In this document: positions 18,574 to 27,797 of the stretch, piece after piece
Numbering within the stretch: the stretch's first letter is position 1
Layout: the number at the start of each line of letters is the position of its first letter
Assembly: GCA_028278225.1 (NCBI GenBank)
Contig: JANQEU010000045.1
Location: 298,683-362,682, forward strand
Length of the DNA stretch: 64,000 nt
Direction: 5' to 3'
Source: Cyclobacteriaceae bacterium
GTDB taxonomy: Bacteria > Bacteroidota > Bacteroidia > Cytophagales > Cyclobacteriaceae
Program-made: the position numbers and the translations under genes
Notes under the pieces: generated by a model
What the model saw: only the letters and a program-made list of their open reading frames with translations
Told to the model about the DNA's origin: nothing
The model's database searches: none

Positions 18574-19158
18574 TCAATTACTTGGTTTATGAATGGTGAA
18601 GACTACAGTATCTTTGTACGGCCAAACATTGTTTTCAAGTAACTGTTCTATCAAAAGGCTATCTTTTCCCGAGAAATCGAAATCCCAGATAAGCTCATCA
18701 TTAAAATACAATTCCATTCTCTTGTCCTGAAAATAGCATGTCTCATGACAGTAGACAACCGAGTGAATAGTATCAATATCATTCTCCCTGAAAAAAAGCC
18801 TGGATGTCAAAGTAAAAGGACCATCATCCTGAAAAGTACCTCTTTCTCCCAGCCCTGAACTCAGGGGGGCAATAACAATAGGTCCAACAATTAATTCGCC
18901 GGATTGATAAGAGTGTAGGATATTGAATCTCTCGGAAACGATTTTTCCATTTTCCAGGTATTCCTGTGAAAAATCATCAGGGTTGTAGTGTTCACTAACC
19001 AATGTGTTTGTTCCGGTTGTTGAATCCTCAAATAACAGGAAAAATTCAATTATTGGCGGAGCATCGTCATTCCCTGGAGAATCTGACCTGTCGCAGGATG
19101 AGAGCAAACCAATAAGAAATAGAACCAGTAAAAGAGATGCTGCCCTCATATTACTCAT
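18574..19158 (-). CDS. Hypothetical lipoprotein
   Basis: The 194-residue product has a clear lipoprotein signal (LLLVLFLIGLLSSC) followed by an acidic linker. The mature part is rich in beta-strand-like segments and has two close cysteines (YCHETCYF) that may form a disulfide. No known domain was recognised. It starts one base after the stop of the upstream M43 protease gene (19160), so it is almost certainly co-transcribed with that T9SS-secreted protease and may be a cell-surface partner or inhibitor. Confidence 0.7.
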   Translation of the reverse strand: MSNMRAASLLLVLFLIGLLSSCDRSDSPGNDDAPPIIEFFLLFEDSTTGTNTLVSEHYNPDDFSQEYLENGKIVSERFNILHSYQSGELIVGPIVIAPLSSGLGERGTFQDDGPFTLTSRLFFRENDIDTIHSVVYCHETCYFQDKRMELYFNDELIWDFDFSGKDSLLIEQLLENNVWPYKDTVVFTIHKPSN

Positions 19159-19159
19159 A

Positions 19160-21157
19160 TTAATTTCTATAGATTTTTATCGTCTCTTTTGAATTTTCAC
19201 CTTCAATAGAAACGAAATAAAGGCCCGGTTCGTCTGGAAGAAGAACCTCAAATTTATCAATATCAAATTCGGATACATCCAAGACACCCCTTGCTAAATG
19301 AAAAAGTGTAACTCTTACATTTTGTTTATTGTTAAGCACAACAATGCTCTCACCATCAGATGGATTGGGATAAACTGAGTTTACAAGCTTCGGTGGTGAC
19401 AAAAGGAGGGGTGGTCCACCGGAACAACCGGACGTTGCAGTGAGATTCAGTGTGGCTGTCTGGTAATATGTAAATCTTCCGGATCCTCCACAGTAATACT
19501 TTGCAGTGAATGTTGTACTTCCCGTCCCCACTTTAATTAAAGGAAGGGTAGTCCCCTGACCGGAAATTACGTTCCATGTGTAGTTGCTAAACGAATAAGT
19601 GGCGTCAAGTGAACTCTCCATAGTGTATTCGGAATCAGTACAGTATTGAGCATACGGACTGACTAGTTGCAACTTTCCTACATGGATTTGAATGTCAGCT
19701 GGTTTCACATCGCATCCATGTGGGTTTACACCAATCCAATATGTTTGTGACTGGAGCAAGGTCGATGGCGCTTTTAATGTAATATTGCGAGCTGAAGGGC
19801 CTGAATAAATCATCCAACCCTCTTCCTCTGGTTGAACGTTCAGTCCGGAAGTAGTGACGGTCCATCCGGGCGGAATATGCCAGGCGAACAGGCTGCCACT
19901 TATCGACGAGGGGATAGATAAATCTATTGTGTTACCCGGACAAATTACGTTTGAGTTGGTTGGTGTATTGTAGTTTATTGAATAACCGGCAGAAGAAGAG
20001 GAGTAAGCAGGCACATAACTAATCATTCTCCCTATCTGACCTGATGTAAAGTCATTACGGCAATATCCGGTATATCCCATGTAATTTCTTTCGTGAGGAA
20101 CCCATGGCTTATTCCAATTATCTTTCCCGGTCCAAACATAATCACACAACGGAAAGTTGAATCTGCCCGGAACGCCCAAATCCGGACTCGCCGGTGTGTC
20201 GCAAAGTTCATCACCATTCACATCACATTTTCTTTGCCCCACTGTGCCGATACATCCTATACCCTGGGTTTTGGTTCTGCTGACCGATTCCTGGTAGCAA
20301 TTACCCGAGTCGTGATTGTCAATTTCGGAGAAAAAGAATCCCCAAAATGGTACTTCCTGCCAGAAGTCCCGACCTCTATGCGTGTGGTATAAGCCAAGAT
20401 TGTGGCCGAACTCGTGTGTCAGGGTTGTTCCATTAGCCAAAGCCTGGTCATCGATTACTACTGAACCTGACAAAGGCGTCCATGGTAAACTCCCTTGAGC
20501 TCCACCATTGTGGATTACGTGAACAGAAAAATGACTTCCATAATGGGAGAGGAACATTGCACCTACAGTTACATCATTGGGGTTATTCCAGCAATTTGCA
20601 CAAGTAGAGTAGTACACTGGGCAGTCCAGGAAGAACCTTATTGATACATAATTTCTTCTAAAATTATCGTTTGCTGCCCCAATGGCATCTCTAACTTCCG
20701 CTTCAGTCACTGGAAAATTCCCGTTATTATCAGCGTACAAAATAAATTGAACAGGTATATATTTTAAAGACGGATATGCCGGAAGCGAAACTGTTGATTG
20801 CAATTGACTACCAGTCAGATCTTCCGGTAAAGGAATAGCCTGACCAGATGCTATTCCTTTTTGGTGAAATATTTCACGAAATTCTTCAGTGTTCAATTTC
20901 CTTTTGCCAATAGTGTCCTTTACAAATAACTCTTTTAATTCTCTCCTGCCCAAATACTCGGGAAAACTAAGATTGAGTTCCTTCGATTTAATTCTAACAT
21001 TATCAATGAAGCTATCTAGAGAATCGTATATTACTTCATATGTTCTGCACTCCTTTTCAGAAATTCCGGCATCCTGTCCTAGTGACAGTAGGGGCAAAGA
21101 CGTAAAAAAATACACAAAAGGAAATGCGAACGAAAGCAATGTACCATTGGAATTCAT
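19160..21157 (-). CDS. Secreted M43-type (pappalysin-like) metalloprotease with T9SS sorting domain
   Basis: The 665-residue precursor has a signal peptide (FVYFFTSLPLLSLG), a pro-region, and a metzincin catalytic domain with H248-E249-x2-H252-x5-H258 (THEFGHNLGLYHTH). A downstream NYMGYTG segment provides the Met-turn. Several cysteines in the catalytic domain suggest disulfides. Two Ig/PKD-like beta domains follow, and the last ~75 residues (VYPNPSDGESIVVL to ETIKIYRN) form a type A sorting domain for type IX secretion. It should be exported across the outer membrane and attached or released. A 16-bp motif shared with the 28.4-kb sigma promoter region lies 20 bases upstream of its start. 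Confidence 0.92.
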   Translation of the reverse strand: MNSNGTLLSFAFPFVYFFTSLPLLSLGQDAGISEKECRTYEVIYDSLDSFIDNVRIKSKELNLSFPEYLGRRELKELFVKDTIGKRKLNTEEFREIFHQKGIASGQAIPLPEDLTGSQLQSTVSLPAYPSLKYIPVQFILYADNNGNFPVTEAEVRDAIGAANDNFRRNYVSIRFFLDCPVYYSTCANCWNNPNDVTVGAMFLSHYGSHFSVHVIHNGGAQGSLPWTPLSGSVVIDDQALANGTTLTHEFGHNLGLYHTHRGRDFWQEVPFWGFFFSEIDNHDSGNCYQESVSRTKTQGIGCIGTVGQRKCDVNGDELCDTPASPDLGVPGRFNFPLCDYVWTGKDNWNKPWVPHERNYMGYTGYCRNDFTSGQIGRMISYVPAYSSSSAGYSINYNTPTNSNVICPGNTIDLSIPSSISGSLFAWHIPPGWTVTTSGLNVQPEEEGWMIYSGPSARNITLKAPSTLLQSQTYWIGVNPHGCDVKPADIQIHVGKLQLVSPYAQYCTDSEYTMESSLDATYSFSNYTWNVISGQGTTLPLIKVGTGSTTFTAKYYCGGSGRFTYYQTATLNLTATSGCSGGPPLLLSPPKLVNSVYPNPSDGESIVVLNNKQNVRVTLFHLARGVLDVSEFDIDKFEVLLPDEPGLYFVSIEGENSKETIKIYRN

Positions 21158-21509
21158 TTCAGTCAGATTTTAACTTTGAGTGGAAAAGGTATTCCAGGAC
21201 ATCCACATTTCCTATTCCTTTATTAAAATTTCCTCACACCTCATGTGGGTATAAACAAATGATAATATTTTTGGTCCTGAAATGGGAGTAATATTATCAA
21301 ATGATAACAGTAATCTGAGATGAGACATCTTCTTCATTGTTGACAGTTTTGAAACTCTGCCCTCAAAAAAGTCAAGACCTTCTTGAGAAGGTGTGAGCTT
21401 TCAGGAGTGAATGAAGCCTCTTGTCCGTAACTCATATAAGCATTCTTTTCCACAAGCCTCCCGGCGCAAAGTGCGGTCATTTTGCTAGCTTTGATTGTAT
21501 TTTAAGTTG
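21158..21509. other. Intergenic region with two inverted repeats and a candidate promoter
   Basis: This 352-bp divergent gap between the M43 protease and the thymidylate kinase genes has no gene. It holds TGATAATATT/AATATTATCA arms at 21260-21269 and 21290-21299, and a compact hairpin ACCTTCT-TG-AGAAGGT at 21378-21393. Just before the kinase start, TAGCTTTG at 21486-21493 fits the Bacteroidota -7 element TAnnTTTG; no clear -33 TTTG was found at the expected spacing. Confidence 0.4.
21177..21192 (-). promoter_or_regulatory. 16-bp motif shared with the ECF sigma promoter region
   Basis: TGAGTGGAAAAGGTAT on the plus strand occurs here and, identically, at 28393-28408. In the direction of each gene it reads ATACCTTTTCCACTCA, ending 19 bases before the M43 protease start and 9 bases before the sigma start. 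A shared promoter or operator is the simplest reading. Confidence 0.4.
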
Positions 21510-22751
21510 ATGAGCAACAAATCCCTGTTTATTGTTATTGAAGGCCTGGATGGTTCGGGTAAATCCTCGGTAAGCCGCCATTTGGCCAATTTACTTGACA
21601 TCGAGTACCATGGTAGAGTAAAACTCACATTTGAACCGCACGATCCCTCCTGTGCAGGATTATTCATACGGCAGGTATTGATGAAAAAGATCCGAAAATT
21701 TTCACCCCGGGTTTTAGCGCTTGCGTTTGCTACCAATAGACTGGACCATTGCGATCGCGAAATTGATCCCTGGATGGATTCCGAAAATGGTAATATTGTC
21801 ATATGCGATCGTTATTATCTGTCGTCATTGGTGTACCAAAGTTCAGGCGATTTTCCATTTCAATCGGTACTGGAGCTTAATGAAAAAGCACGGGTTCCTG
21901 ACATCATTTTTTTTCTGAATGTCTCCAATAAGATCTGCTATGAAAGAATGAAAGTTCGCAATGAGGCCAAGGAGCTTTTTGAAAAAAATCTTTCGGAAAC
22001 CAGGCAAAAATACAAGGAGGCAATTGCCTTTCTGAGAGAGCATAATTCTGATAATATTATAGAAATTGATGCCAGTGGGGAAATTGATGATGTGGCCAAT
22101 CAAATGCTCGATGAGATATACCGCCTCAACCCAAAATTCAAACCACATCAACCTTTGCTTTCCAGAAGCCTGGTCGACAAGCCGAGGGTTACATCGTTAA
22201 ATGGCCAAAACCTGTATACCCTTGAAAATGCCCTTACCGAACTCAATATTGTTGAACATTATTTTGATCAGACCAATCCGGTTGAATCAGATCGGCAAAC
22301 CATCATTCAGGAAATTGAATCCAGGATCGATACTTTCGAATTTAACAAACTTGGAGGGTTGTTTTTGGACTATATCCAAATCCAGGGAATAAAGGTATTG
22401 GAAAAGCTACCCTGGACTGAACTGGATGCATATGAGTTGGAATACACGATGCCGGGAGATATACTTCTCAGGGGAGTTGGTTTAATTATTCAGGAAAAAC
22501 AGAGATACGATGTCATCATGAAAAAAGCTCCTGAAATCCCAAAAATGTCCGATTTCATGTACGTATTTTCTCCAGGTCCCCCGGAGCTGGTAACCCATTA
22601 TTATGAACGTGACAAAATAGTCTATGATACCGAACCTAAGCAGCAGGGGTTATTTCCTTCCACACAACTTGTAACCCAGAAGGACTTAGCGACCAAATTG
22701 CTGGAAATAGCTGAAACAGGCCGTCAGAAATCTGCGGACACCCTTACTTAA
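21510..22751 (+). CDS. Thymidylate kinase with additional C-terminal domain
   Basis: The first ~205 residues form a thymidylate kinase: P-loop GLDGSGKSS, the DRY/DRH site (VICDRYYLSSLVYQ), and a lid region (ERMKVRNEAKELFE). It phosphorylates dTMP to dTDP. The protein then continues for ~190 residues (from about LNPKFKPHQPLLSR) without recognisable domain; this part has PWTELDAYELEYTMPGD and FMYVFSPGPPELV segments. Bacterial enzymes are normally ~205-215 residues, so the extension is unusual. The ATG at 21510 (MSNKSLFIVIEG) is preferred over the upstream GTA/TTG-type start at 21495. A TPR gene follows 5 bases later. Whether this is the housekeeping tmk or a second, specialised copy cannot be judged here. 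Confidence 0.8.
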   Translation: MSNKSLFIVIEGLDGSGKSSVSRHLANLLDIEYHGRVKLTFEPHDPSCAGLFIRQVLMKKIRKFSPRVLALAFATNRLDHCDREIDPWMDSENGNIVICDRYYLSSLVYQSSGDFPFQSVLELNEKARVPDIIFFLNVSNKICYERMKVRNEAKELFEKNLSETRQKYKEAIAFLREHNSDNIIEIDASGEIDDVANQMLDEIYRLNPKFKPHQPLLSRSLVDKPRVTSLNGQNLYTLENALTELNIVEHYFDQTNPVESDRQTIIQEIESRIDTFEFNKLGGLFLDYIQIQGIKVLEKLPWTELDAYELEYTMPGDILLRGVGLIIQEKQRYDVIMKKAPEIPKMSDFMYVFSPGPPELVTHYYERDKIVYDTEPKQQGLFPSTQLVTQKDLATKLLEIAETGRQKSADTLT

Positions 22752-22756
22752 TCTTA

Positions 22757-23416
22757 TTGCATTTTGGAGCGATTCGTCAAAAAATCAAGGTTAAGTTTAT
22801 TCAAGAACTTGAAAATGGAGATTATTTAATTGATTGGAGATTTTCTTATCGTATAACTGCAGTGAACAAACAAGAAGCCATAAAAAAAGTCAAAGACCTT
22901 CTTGAAAAGTCGTGGGCATTCAGGAAGGAAGGGCAGTACGATGATGCGATAATGTTGCTGGAGGAAGCCCGGTACTTATGTTCCGAATTTGGTTTCAGGG
23001 AAGAAATGGCCAGGGTGCTTGCCATCTATGCCCAGATCGAGCGGGACCACGATAAGATCGAACCGGCACTTGAATACTACCATAAGGCGCTTGACATTTT
23101 GCGGGGTTTGTCCAGCCCGCTGAAAACTGCCCACACCCTCCGGCATATCGCGGATATACAACGGGAAAAAGGGAAGCTTGAGATCTCTGAAAAGAACTAT
23201 ACGGAGGCACTGAACATTTACAGGTATGACGAGCGGACAGGCTCACTGGATCTGGCCAATGCCGTAAGGGGATTTGCTTTGCTAAAGGAGGATATGGAGA
23301 ATGTACGCGACGCGATACAGCTTTGGGAGGAGGCCAGGGATTTGTATCAGGAGGTTGGAGTAGCGGAGGGGGTTGGTGAGTGTGAGGATAGGATTAAGTT
23401 GCTTGGTTCGGGTTAG
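22757..23416 (+). CDS. TPR-repeat protein
   Basis: The ~219-residue product contains three to four tetratricopeptide units: SWAFRKEGQYDDAIMLLEEA, IYAQIERDHDKIEPALEYYH and HIADIQREKGKLEISEKNYT. The ~45 residues before them look like a small beta segment (LENGDYLIDWRFSYRI). The start is uncertain: the frame has a TTG at 22757 and no ATG before the repeats. It follows the kinase fusion gene at 5 bases and is probably co-transcribed with it. No signal peptide is visible. TPR proteins bind partners, and the kinase fusion is the obvious candidate. Confidence 0.65.
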   Translation: MHFGAIRQKIKVKFIQELENGDYLIDWRFSYRITAVNKQEAIKKVKDLLEKSWAFRKEGQYDDAIMLLEEARYLCSEFGFREEMARVLAIYAQIERDHDKIEPALEYYHKALDILRGLSSPLKTAHTLRHIADIQREKGKLEISEKNYTEALNIYRYDERTGSLDLANAVRGFALLKEDMENVRDAIQLWEEARDLYQEVGVAEGVGECEDRIKLLGSG

Positions 23417-24096
23417 GAGTAGTGTGAGTGGGTTAAGGAAACGTGAATTCCTGGCCTTGGATCCTAAAAACCTTGTGTATGCTCTTGCCAGAGGGGCTCT
23501 ACTTTCTTGCTTGTCTGGAAATAGTTTGTATCGTGTTGATAAATACGATCCAGTCTTGATCAACCTTTTCTTTGCATCTCCCGCTCCGCGTCGGAAAGAA
23601 AAGTTCCGCGGCGGCGGACCGTCAAAAGAAAGGAGTCCATGCCTGCCATAACGAACATGAATTCAATGTAAAAATCCAGCAAGAGCCCTGCTGACTACCT
23701 CTTTGAGTTATTTTTTCTATCCGCTGAAAATTGCAAAGGGAACAGACTTCAAAAGCAAGGTCACTGTCAGGTTGACTTGGCGTCCCCGAGGCCCTCGAAA
23801 CCTATTTTTAAGCACCTAAGGATACATTTCGAGAACCTCAATGTGACAACAATCTGATTTTAATGCTTTTTGAAGTCTGTCCCTTCAGATTACCTTGCAG
23901 AATCTCAAAAGTGCCGTATTATACCGGTGATCTATGTTGGACTTTTACATCTGGGAAATGTCTTACGGCATTTTCTCCTCTTAAAAGCGTTGGATTATTT
24001 CAGGGATGCTTTATCAATCATGGAATGAAGAAATGATTACCGGATGTGACTGAAAAGCTTCCATATGAGTAAATTGTTAGAATAAGCCATCATGAA
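23417..24096. other. 680-bp non-coding gap with GC-rich hairpin and repeats
   Basis: No convincing gene lies here. An open frame on the plus strand across 23373-23651 runs through low-complexity sequence with no recognisable domain and is treated as a by-product of the repeat. Arms CTTTTCTTT (23565-23573) and AAAGAAAAG (23595-23603) pair perfectly around a GC-rich loop, followed by a TCCGC-GGCG-GCGGA hairpin near 23604. The second half holds the inverted repeat pair described at 23738-23883. The region after ~23890 to the CHAT gene shows nothing clear. Confidence 0.5.
23738..23883. repeat. Head-to-head pair of dispersed repeats (BIME-like)
   Basis: GGGAACAGACTTCAAAAGCA at 23738-23757 is the near-perfect reverse complement of 23864-23883 (one shifted A). 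The inner sides also share TCAC...GGTT...CTCGAAA elements, and 23824-23848 is the 25-bp unit also found at 13520-13544. Two copies of one repeat in opposite orientation explain the structure. Confidence 0.55.
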
Positions 24097-27093
24097 ATGA
24101 GCAGGATCACCCTTCTGTCCTTACTATTGGTGACGCATCAGGCGATGACTTTCGCACCTGCTGATACGGCAACGGCGTACAGGTATCTGGAAATGGCGAG
24201 GGAACTTAAATCGGCGCTGAAGTATGACAGCGCTATTCTTTACTATGATCAAAGCGGCGACCTGTTTTTCGATGGGAAGGAATGGGAAATGTATTTCCTG
24301 ACCCAAAACGGGATAATATCTTCGCTCATCAGGCTTGGCAACTACGGCCGGGCCATTAAAACTTCCCAAAATGCCTTAGCCAGAGTCACGGACGATATGG
24401 AAGGCGTCAACACCGAGCTTGCCACCCTTTATCACAACCTCGGCATCATCTACGGACGGACGGGGAGGTTTGACGATGAGTTGTTGAACATCCACCGGGC
24501 AAAACGGATTTGGGAGTCCCAGGGTGATTCCAGCTTACAGCAGGTGGCCTCGGCCATAAACAATATTGGCTATCACCATAGCAGGAAGGGCGAACTGGAT
24601 TCGGCAATTTCCTACTACCAGCAGGCCTACGAAATACGACGGGAACTATTTGGGGATAAGCATCGCACCATTGCGCTGGCGTTCAATAACCTGGGAAGGC
24701 TTTACGGCCGTAAAGGCGATATTCAGCTCGAACTGTCCTATTTACAAAAAGCTAAAAATCTGTGGGTTGAAATACTGGGAGAAGACCATCACCGCGTTTG
24801 CCTGGCAAACAGCAACCTCGGAAACTGGTATTATAAGCACGGCAGTATCAGGCGGGCCATCGATTATCATCGGCAGGCCGTGCAGGGAGCGATCACTATA
24901 TTCGGAGAGCAGCATCATTCCGTGGCGCTTTACTATAATAACCTGGCGAACGCCCTGGGAAAATCCGGTGATCCGGAGACACAGATTGAAAAATTGAAAA
25001 AGGCGGCTGAGATCTACGAAAAGGTGCTGGGTGAAATGCACTATCGAACGGCTGTCGTTTATCACAGCCTGGCTGAAGTTTATCTGACACATGACCAACC
25101 GGATCTGGCTTCTACCTACGCCCGGAAATCATTGGATATAAGAACAGATGCATTCGGACTGAGACATCCCATGGTAGCCAAAAGTTACATTTTGAAGGGC
25201 ATGATACTGGAGAGCCAGGACAAATGGGAGGAAGCTGCCAAAAGTTATCAGAAAGCGCTTGTTGCAAACAGTCATAATTTTGATGCTGAGGATTATGGCA
25301 TAAATCCGTCTGCCGGGGACGTATTGTCTCCTTCCGAAAATCTCAAGGCACTGGTTTTAAAAGCAGGAGTACTAGAAAAGCTGTCGAATAATAGCGATCT
25401 TAAGTTGCTGAACCATTCACTTCTTTGTCTGCAATCGGCAGCGGGTTTTCTCAATACCATCAGGTCAGAGGTGATCAGGGATGAATCAAAGCTTAACCTG
25501 GCGGAGAGCAATCTCAACATACTGGAAAGCGGCGTCAGGGTAGCGCATACATTGCTCCAGCTTACCGGAAACACCGAATATTTTGAGGATGCATTCAGGT
25601 TTTCCGAACTGAGTAAAGCCAATTTGCTGGAGGAGGTTATCAGGAGAACGGAAATCCTGGAGTTTGCCAACCTGCCGGATTCCGTGGTTCCCTTTGAGCG
25701 CAGGCTGCTAAGGGAAATTGCATTCTACGAAAAGGCGCTGATAGATGAACAACAAAAGAGCAGTCCTGATACTGGGAAAATTTATTTGTGGAGGTCCGCA
25801 CTCACCGATTTATTGGTTGAATTAGATGAGCATAAGATCAAACTGCGTGATGTTTATCCTGATTATTATCACTTTAAATATTCCGAGGATTTCGATTCCC
25901 GGTCTGTTGAGGATCTGCTGCTGGATAGAAAAACGAGTTTCGTAGCCTATTTTTTAGGGGAGAATGCGCTTTACATATTTGTAATTAACAGATCCGGCAG
26001 ACAAATGGCAAGGGTGGCGCTGACCGAACCCCTGGAAGAGCGGGTGCTGCAACTCAGGAAGGCGCTGGCCATGGGTGATTTTGATACGTTCACCGCTTCA
26101 GCCGGAAAATTATACAAGGCTCTGATCGGGCCTGTCAGAAATGAGTTAAATCCAACCCTGATCATCATTCCGGATGGGATTTTGCACTTTCTTCCTTTCG
26201 AAGTTTTGATTGATCCTGATGCAATGTTTGATGCGAACGGCGTCTACAAGCATCTGCCGTACCTGATAAGGGATTTCCAGATTGGATACAATTTATCAGC
26301 ATCCCTCGCCTTTCAGCAGTTGTGGAGCGGGCAAAGAAAATCATACGGAACATTTATTGGTTTTGCTCCGGATTATTCAGGTGAATATGATACGGACGGT
26401 GGATTTCAAAAGTTGTCAGGAACGAAAAAAGAGGTCAGCGACATAGCTGATCTTCTTGATGGCGACAAGTTGACAGGTCCTGAAGCTTCGGTCGATAACT
26501 TTATGTTACACGCCCGGAATTACAGCATTGTTCACCTGGCATGCCACGCATTTACGGATGATACAAATCCCAAATTTTCCAGGCTTGTACTTGATCCCTC
26601 CGGAGACGGAGACGGGATCCTCCATACCTATGAATTGTACAATCTTGATCTGAATGCAGACCTTGTAACATTAAGCGCCTGCAATACCGGGATCGGGAAA
26701 ATTGCAAGAGGGGAAGGTATACTGGGTTTGGCCAGGGGTTTCACTTATGCCGGTACGCCAAGTCTGCTCATGAGCCTGTGGTCGGTACCGGACGATCAAA
26801 CAGGGAAAATAATGACCGGTTTTTACCGGGAGCTGAAGAAAGGGCGTGCCAAGGACAAAGCGCTCCGGCTTGCGAAACTAAAATACCTGGAATCCTCAAA
26901 TAACCTTGTGGCAAGTCCTTATTACTGGGGTGGATTCGTTATTTCCGGTAATCCGTCAAAAGTCAGCCTGGGAGGGATTCTGATCTATTGGTTAGTGGGG
27001 GCGGGGGTATTGCTGATGGTACTTTCCTTGTGGTTTTATTTTCGGTCCGGATTTCAGAGTGCGTCTACCAGGTCCAAAGCTTTATCCCTGTGA
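24097..27093 (+). CDS. TPR-CHAT protease, predicted periplasmic with C-terminal membrane anchor
   Basis: The 998-residue protein has a short signal-like N-terminus (MSRITLLSLLLVTHQAMTFA), about eight to nine tetratricopeptide units over residues ~25-400, a helical linker, and a caspase-family CHAT domain at ~680-950. The catalytic dyad is visible as H817 in HLACHAFTDD and C862 in LSACNTG. Family landmarks ARGFTYAG, LMSLWSVPDD and PYYWGGFVISGNP follow. A single helix at ~960-982 (ILIYWLVGAGVLLMVLSLWFY) and a basic tail place the protease on the outer face of the inner membrane if the signal is functional. Its 3' end overlaps that of the anti-sigma gene by 40 bases. Proteolysis of that anti-sigma is an attractive, untested role. 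Confidence 0.9.
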   Translation: MSRITLLSLLLVTHQAMTFAPADTATAYRYLEMARELKSALKYDSAILYYDQSGDLFFDGKEWEMYFLTQNGIISSLIRLGNYGRAIKTSQNALARVTDDMEGVNTELATLYHNLGIIYGRTGRFDDELLNIHRAKRIWESQGDSSLQQVASAINNIGYHHSRKGELDSAISYYQQAYEIRRELFGDKHRTIALAFNNLGRLYGRKGDIQLELSYLQKAKNLWVEILGEDHHRVCLANSNLGNWYYKHGSIRRAIDYHRQAVQGAITIFGEQHHSVALYYNNLANALGKSGDPETQIEKLKKAAEIYEKVLGEMHYRTAVVYHSLAEVYLTHDQPDLASTYARKSLDIRTDAFGLRHPMVAKSYILKGMILESQDKWEEAAKSYQKALVANSHNFDAEDYGINPSAGDVLSPSENLKALVLKAGVLEKLSNNSDLKLLNHSLLCLQSAAGFLNTIRSEVIRDESKLNLAESNLNILESGVRVAHTLLQLTGNTEYFEDAFRFSELSKANLLEEVIRRTEILEFANLPDSVVPFERRLLREIAFYEKALIDEQQKSSPDTGKIYLWRSALTDLLVELDEHKIKLRDVYPDYYHFKYSEDFDSRSVEDLLLDRKTSFVAYFLGENALYIFVINRSGRQMARVALTEPLEERVLQLRKALAMGDFDTFTASAGKLYKALIGPVRNELNPTLIIIPDGILHFLPFEVLIDPDAMFDANGVYKHLPYLIRDFQIGYNLSASLAFQQLWSGQRKSYGTFIGFAPDYSGEYDTDGGFQKLSGTKKEVSDIADLLDGDKLTGPEASVDNFMLHARNYSIVHLACHAFTDDTNPKFSRLVLDPSGDGDGILHTYELYNLDLNADLVTLSACNTGIGKIARGEGILGLARGFTYAGTPSLLMSLWSVPDDQTGKIMTGFYRELKKGRAKDKALRLAKLKYLESSNNLVASPYYWGGFVISGNPSKVSLGGILIYWLVGAGVLLMVLSLWFYFRSGFQSASTRSKALSL

Positions 27094-27797
27094 GATCTGT
27101 TCATTTCAATTACAGTTTGCAGAGAATTCCTTGCGGCGTCCGGTCTTTTCAGCTTTATATAACACAGGGAAAGATACCATTGCCTGGCTTCCTCGTAATC
27201 CGCATTGTCAGATTTTGACATTGATTCCATGGTCTCAGCAGCACGAGTGTATTCTTCCAAAGCCATCAGTGAAATTCCCAGGTACAATTGTACCTCGGCG
27301 TCCGGGGTTTTGGTAAGTATTTTTTCCAGGGTCGTTGCCGCGTTTTCGTAAGCACCCTCCTCATAGTGGATCATGGCTTCTTTTTTCATATCTGTCGTAT
27401 CGCGCTCACCCCGTTCTATCCTTACCATTGCATTTGGCAGGGGTTCAAAATACTGATCGTAGAGGCTGTCGGGTGTTTGCCGAACCGCCAGGAAATAAAT
27501 TATGGATGAAATAGCCAGGACCGCTATCGTCGCCGCAATTTTCCACCGGGAGGAGAACATTTTGATGTCAGGTTCACGTTCCATATCCTGTTCGTTGTCC
27601 CAGGACTGCAATTCTTTTTTCAGCTGGTCCCTTCCTTCCTGCTGGCTGGCCAGGAAGATCGCCCGCTGATGTTTGAAAGTTTCCGCCAATGCTTCATCTT
27701 CCTGAAGCCTGTTTTCGAAATCGGTCTTTTCCTGCAGACCCATTTCATCCAGCAGGTAGCGATCTATTTGAAGCTGCTGTTCCTCTTTATTCATCAT
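27054..27797 (-). CDS. Membrane-spanning anti-sigma-like protein with periplasmic TPRs
   Basis: The 247-residue protein has a ~85-residue soluble N-terminus that begins MNKEEQQLQIDRYLLDEM and resembles the anti-sigma helical segment that binds region 2/4. One membrane helix (~86-107, KIAATIAVLAISSIIYFLAV) follows, then a C-terminal TPR array (YENAATTLEKILTKTPDAEV, then EEYTRAAETMESM). It is translated from an ATG that overlaps the end of the ECF sigma gene by 11 bases (or 8 from the second ATG). Sequence, topology and coupling fit an anti-sigma factor whose outer domain senses a signal. A classical zinc-binding anti-sigma motif is not seen, so the assignment is by position and layout. Confidence 0.75.
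   Translation of the reverse strand: MMNKEEQQLQIDRYLLDEMGLQEKTDFENRLQEDEALAETFKHQRAIFLASQQEGRDQLKKELQSWDNEQDMEREPDIKMFSSRWKIAATIAVLAISSIIYFLAVRQTPDSLYDQYFEPLPNAMVRIERGERDTTDMKKEAMIHYEEGAYENAATTLEKILTKTPDAEVQLYLGISLMALEEYTRAAETMESMSKSDNADYEEARQWYLSLCYIKLKRPDAARNSLQTVIEMNRSHRDKALDLVDAL

Noticed and set aside
23373..23651. Open frame of 92 codons over the end of the TPR gene and the repeat region
   Set aside because: It overlaps a real gene and runs through inverted repeats; no domain is visible.
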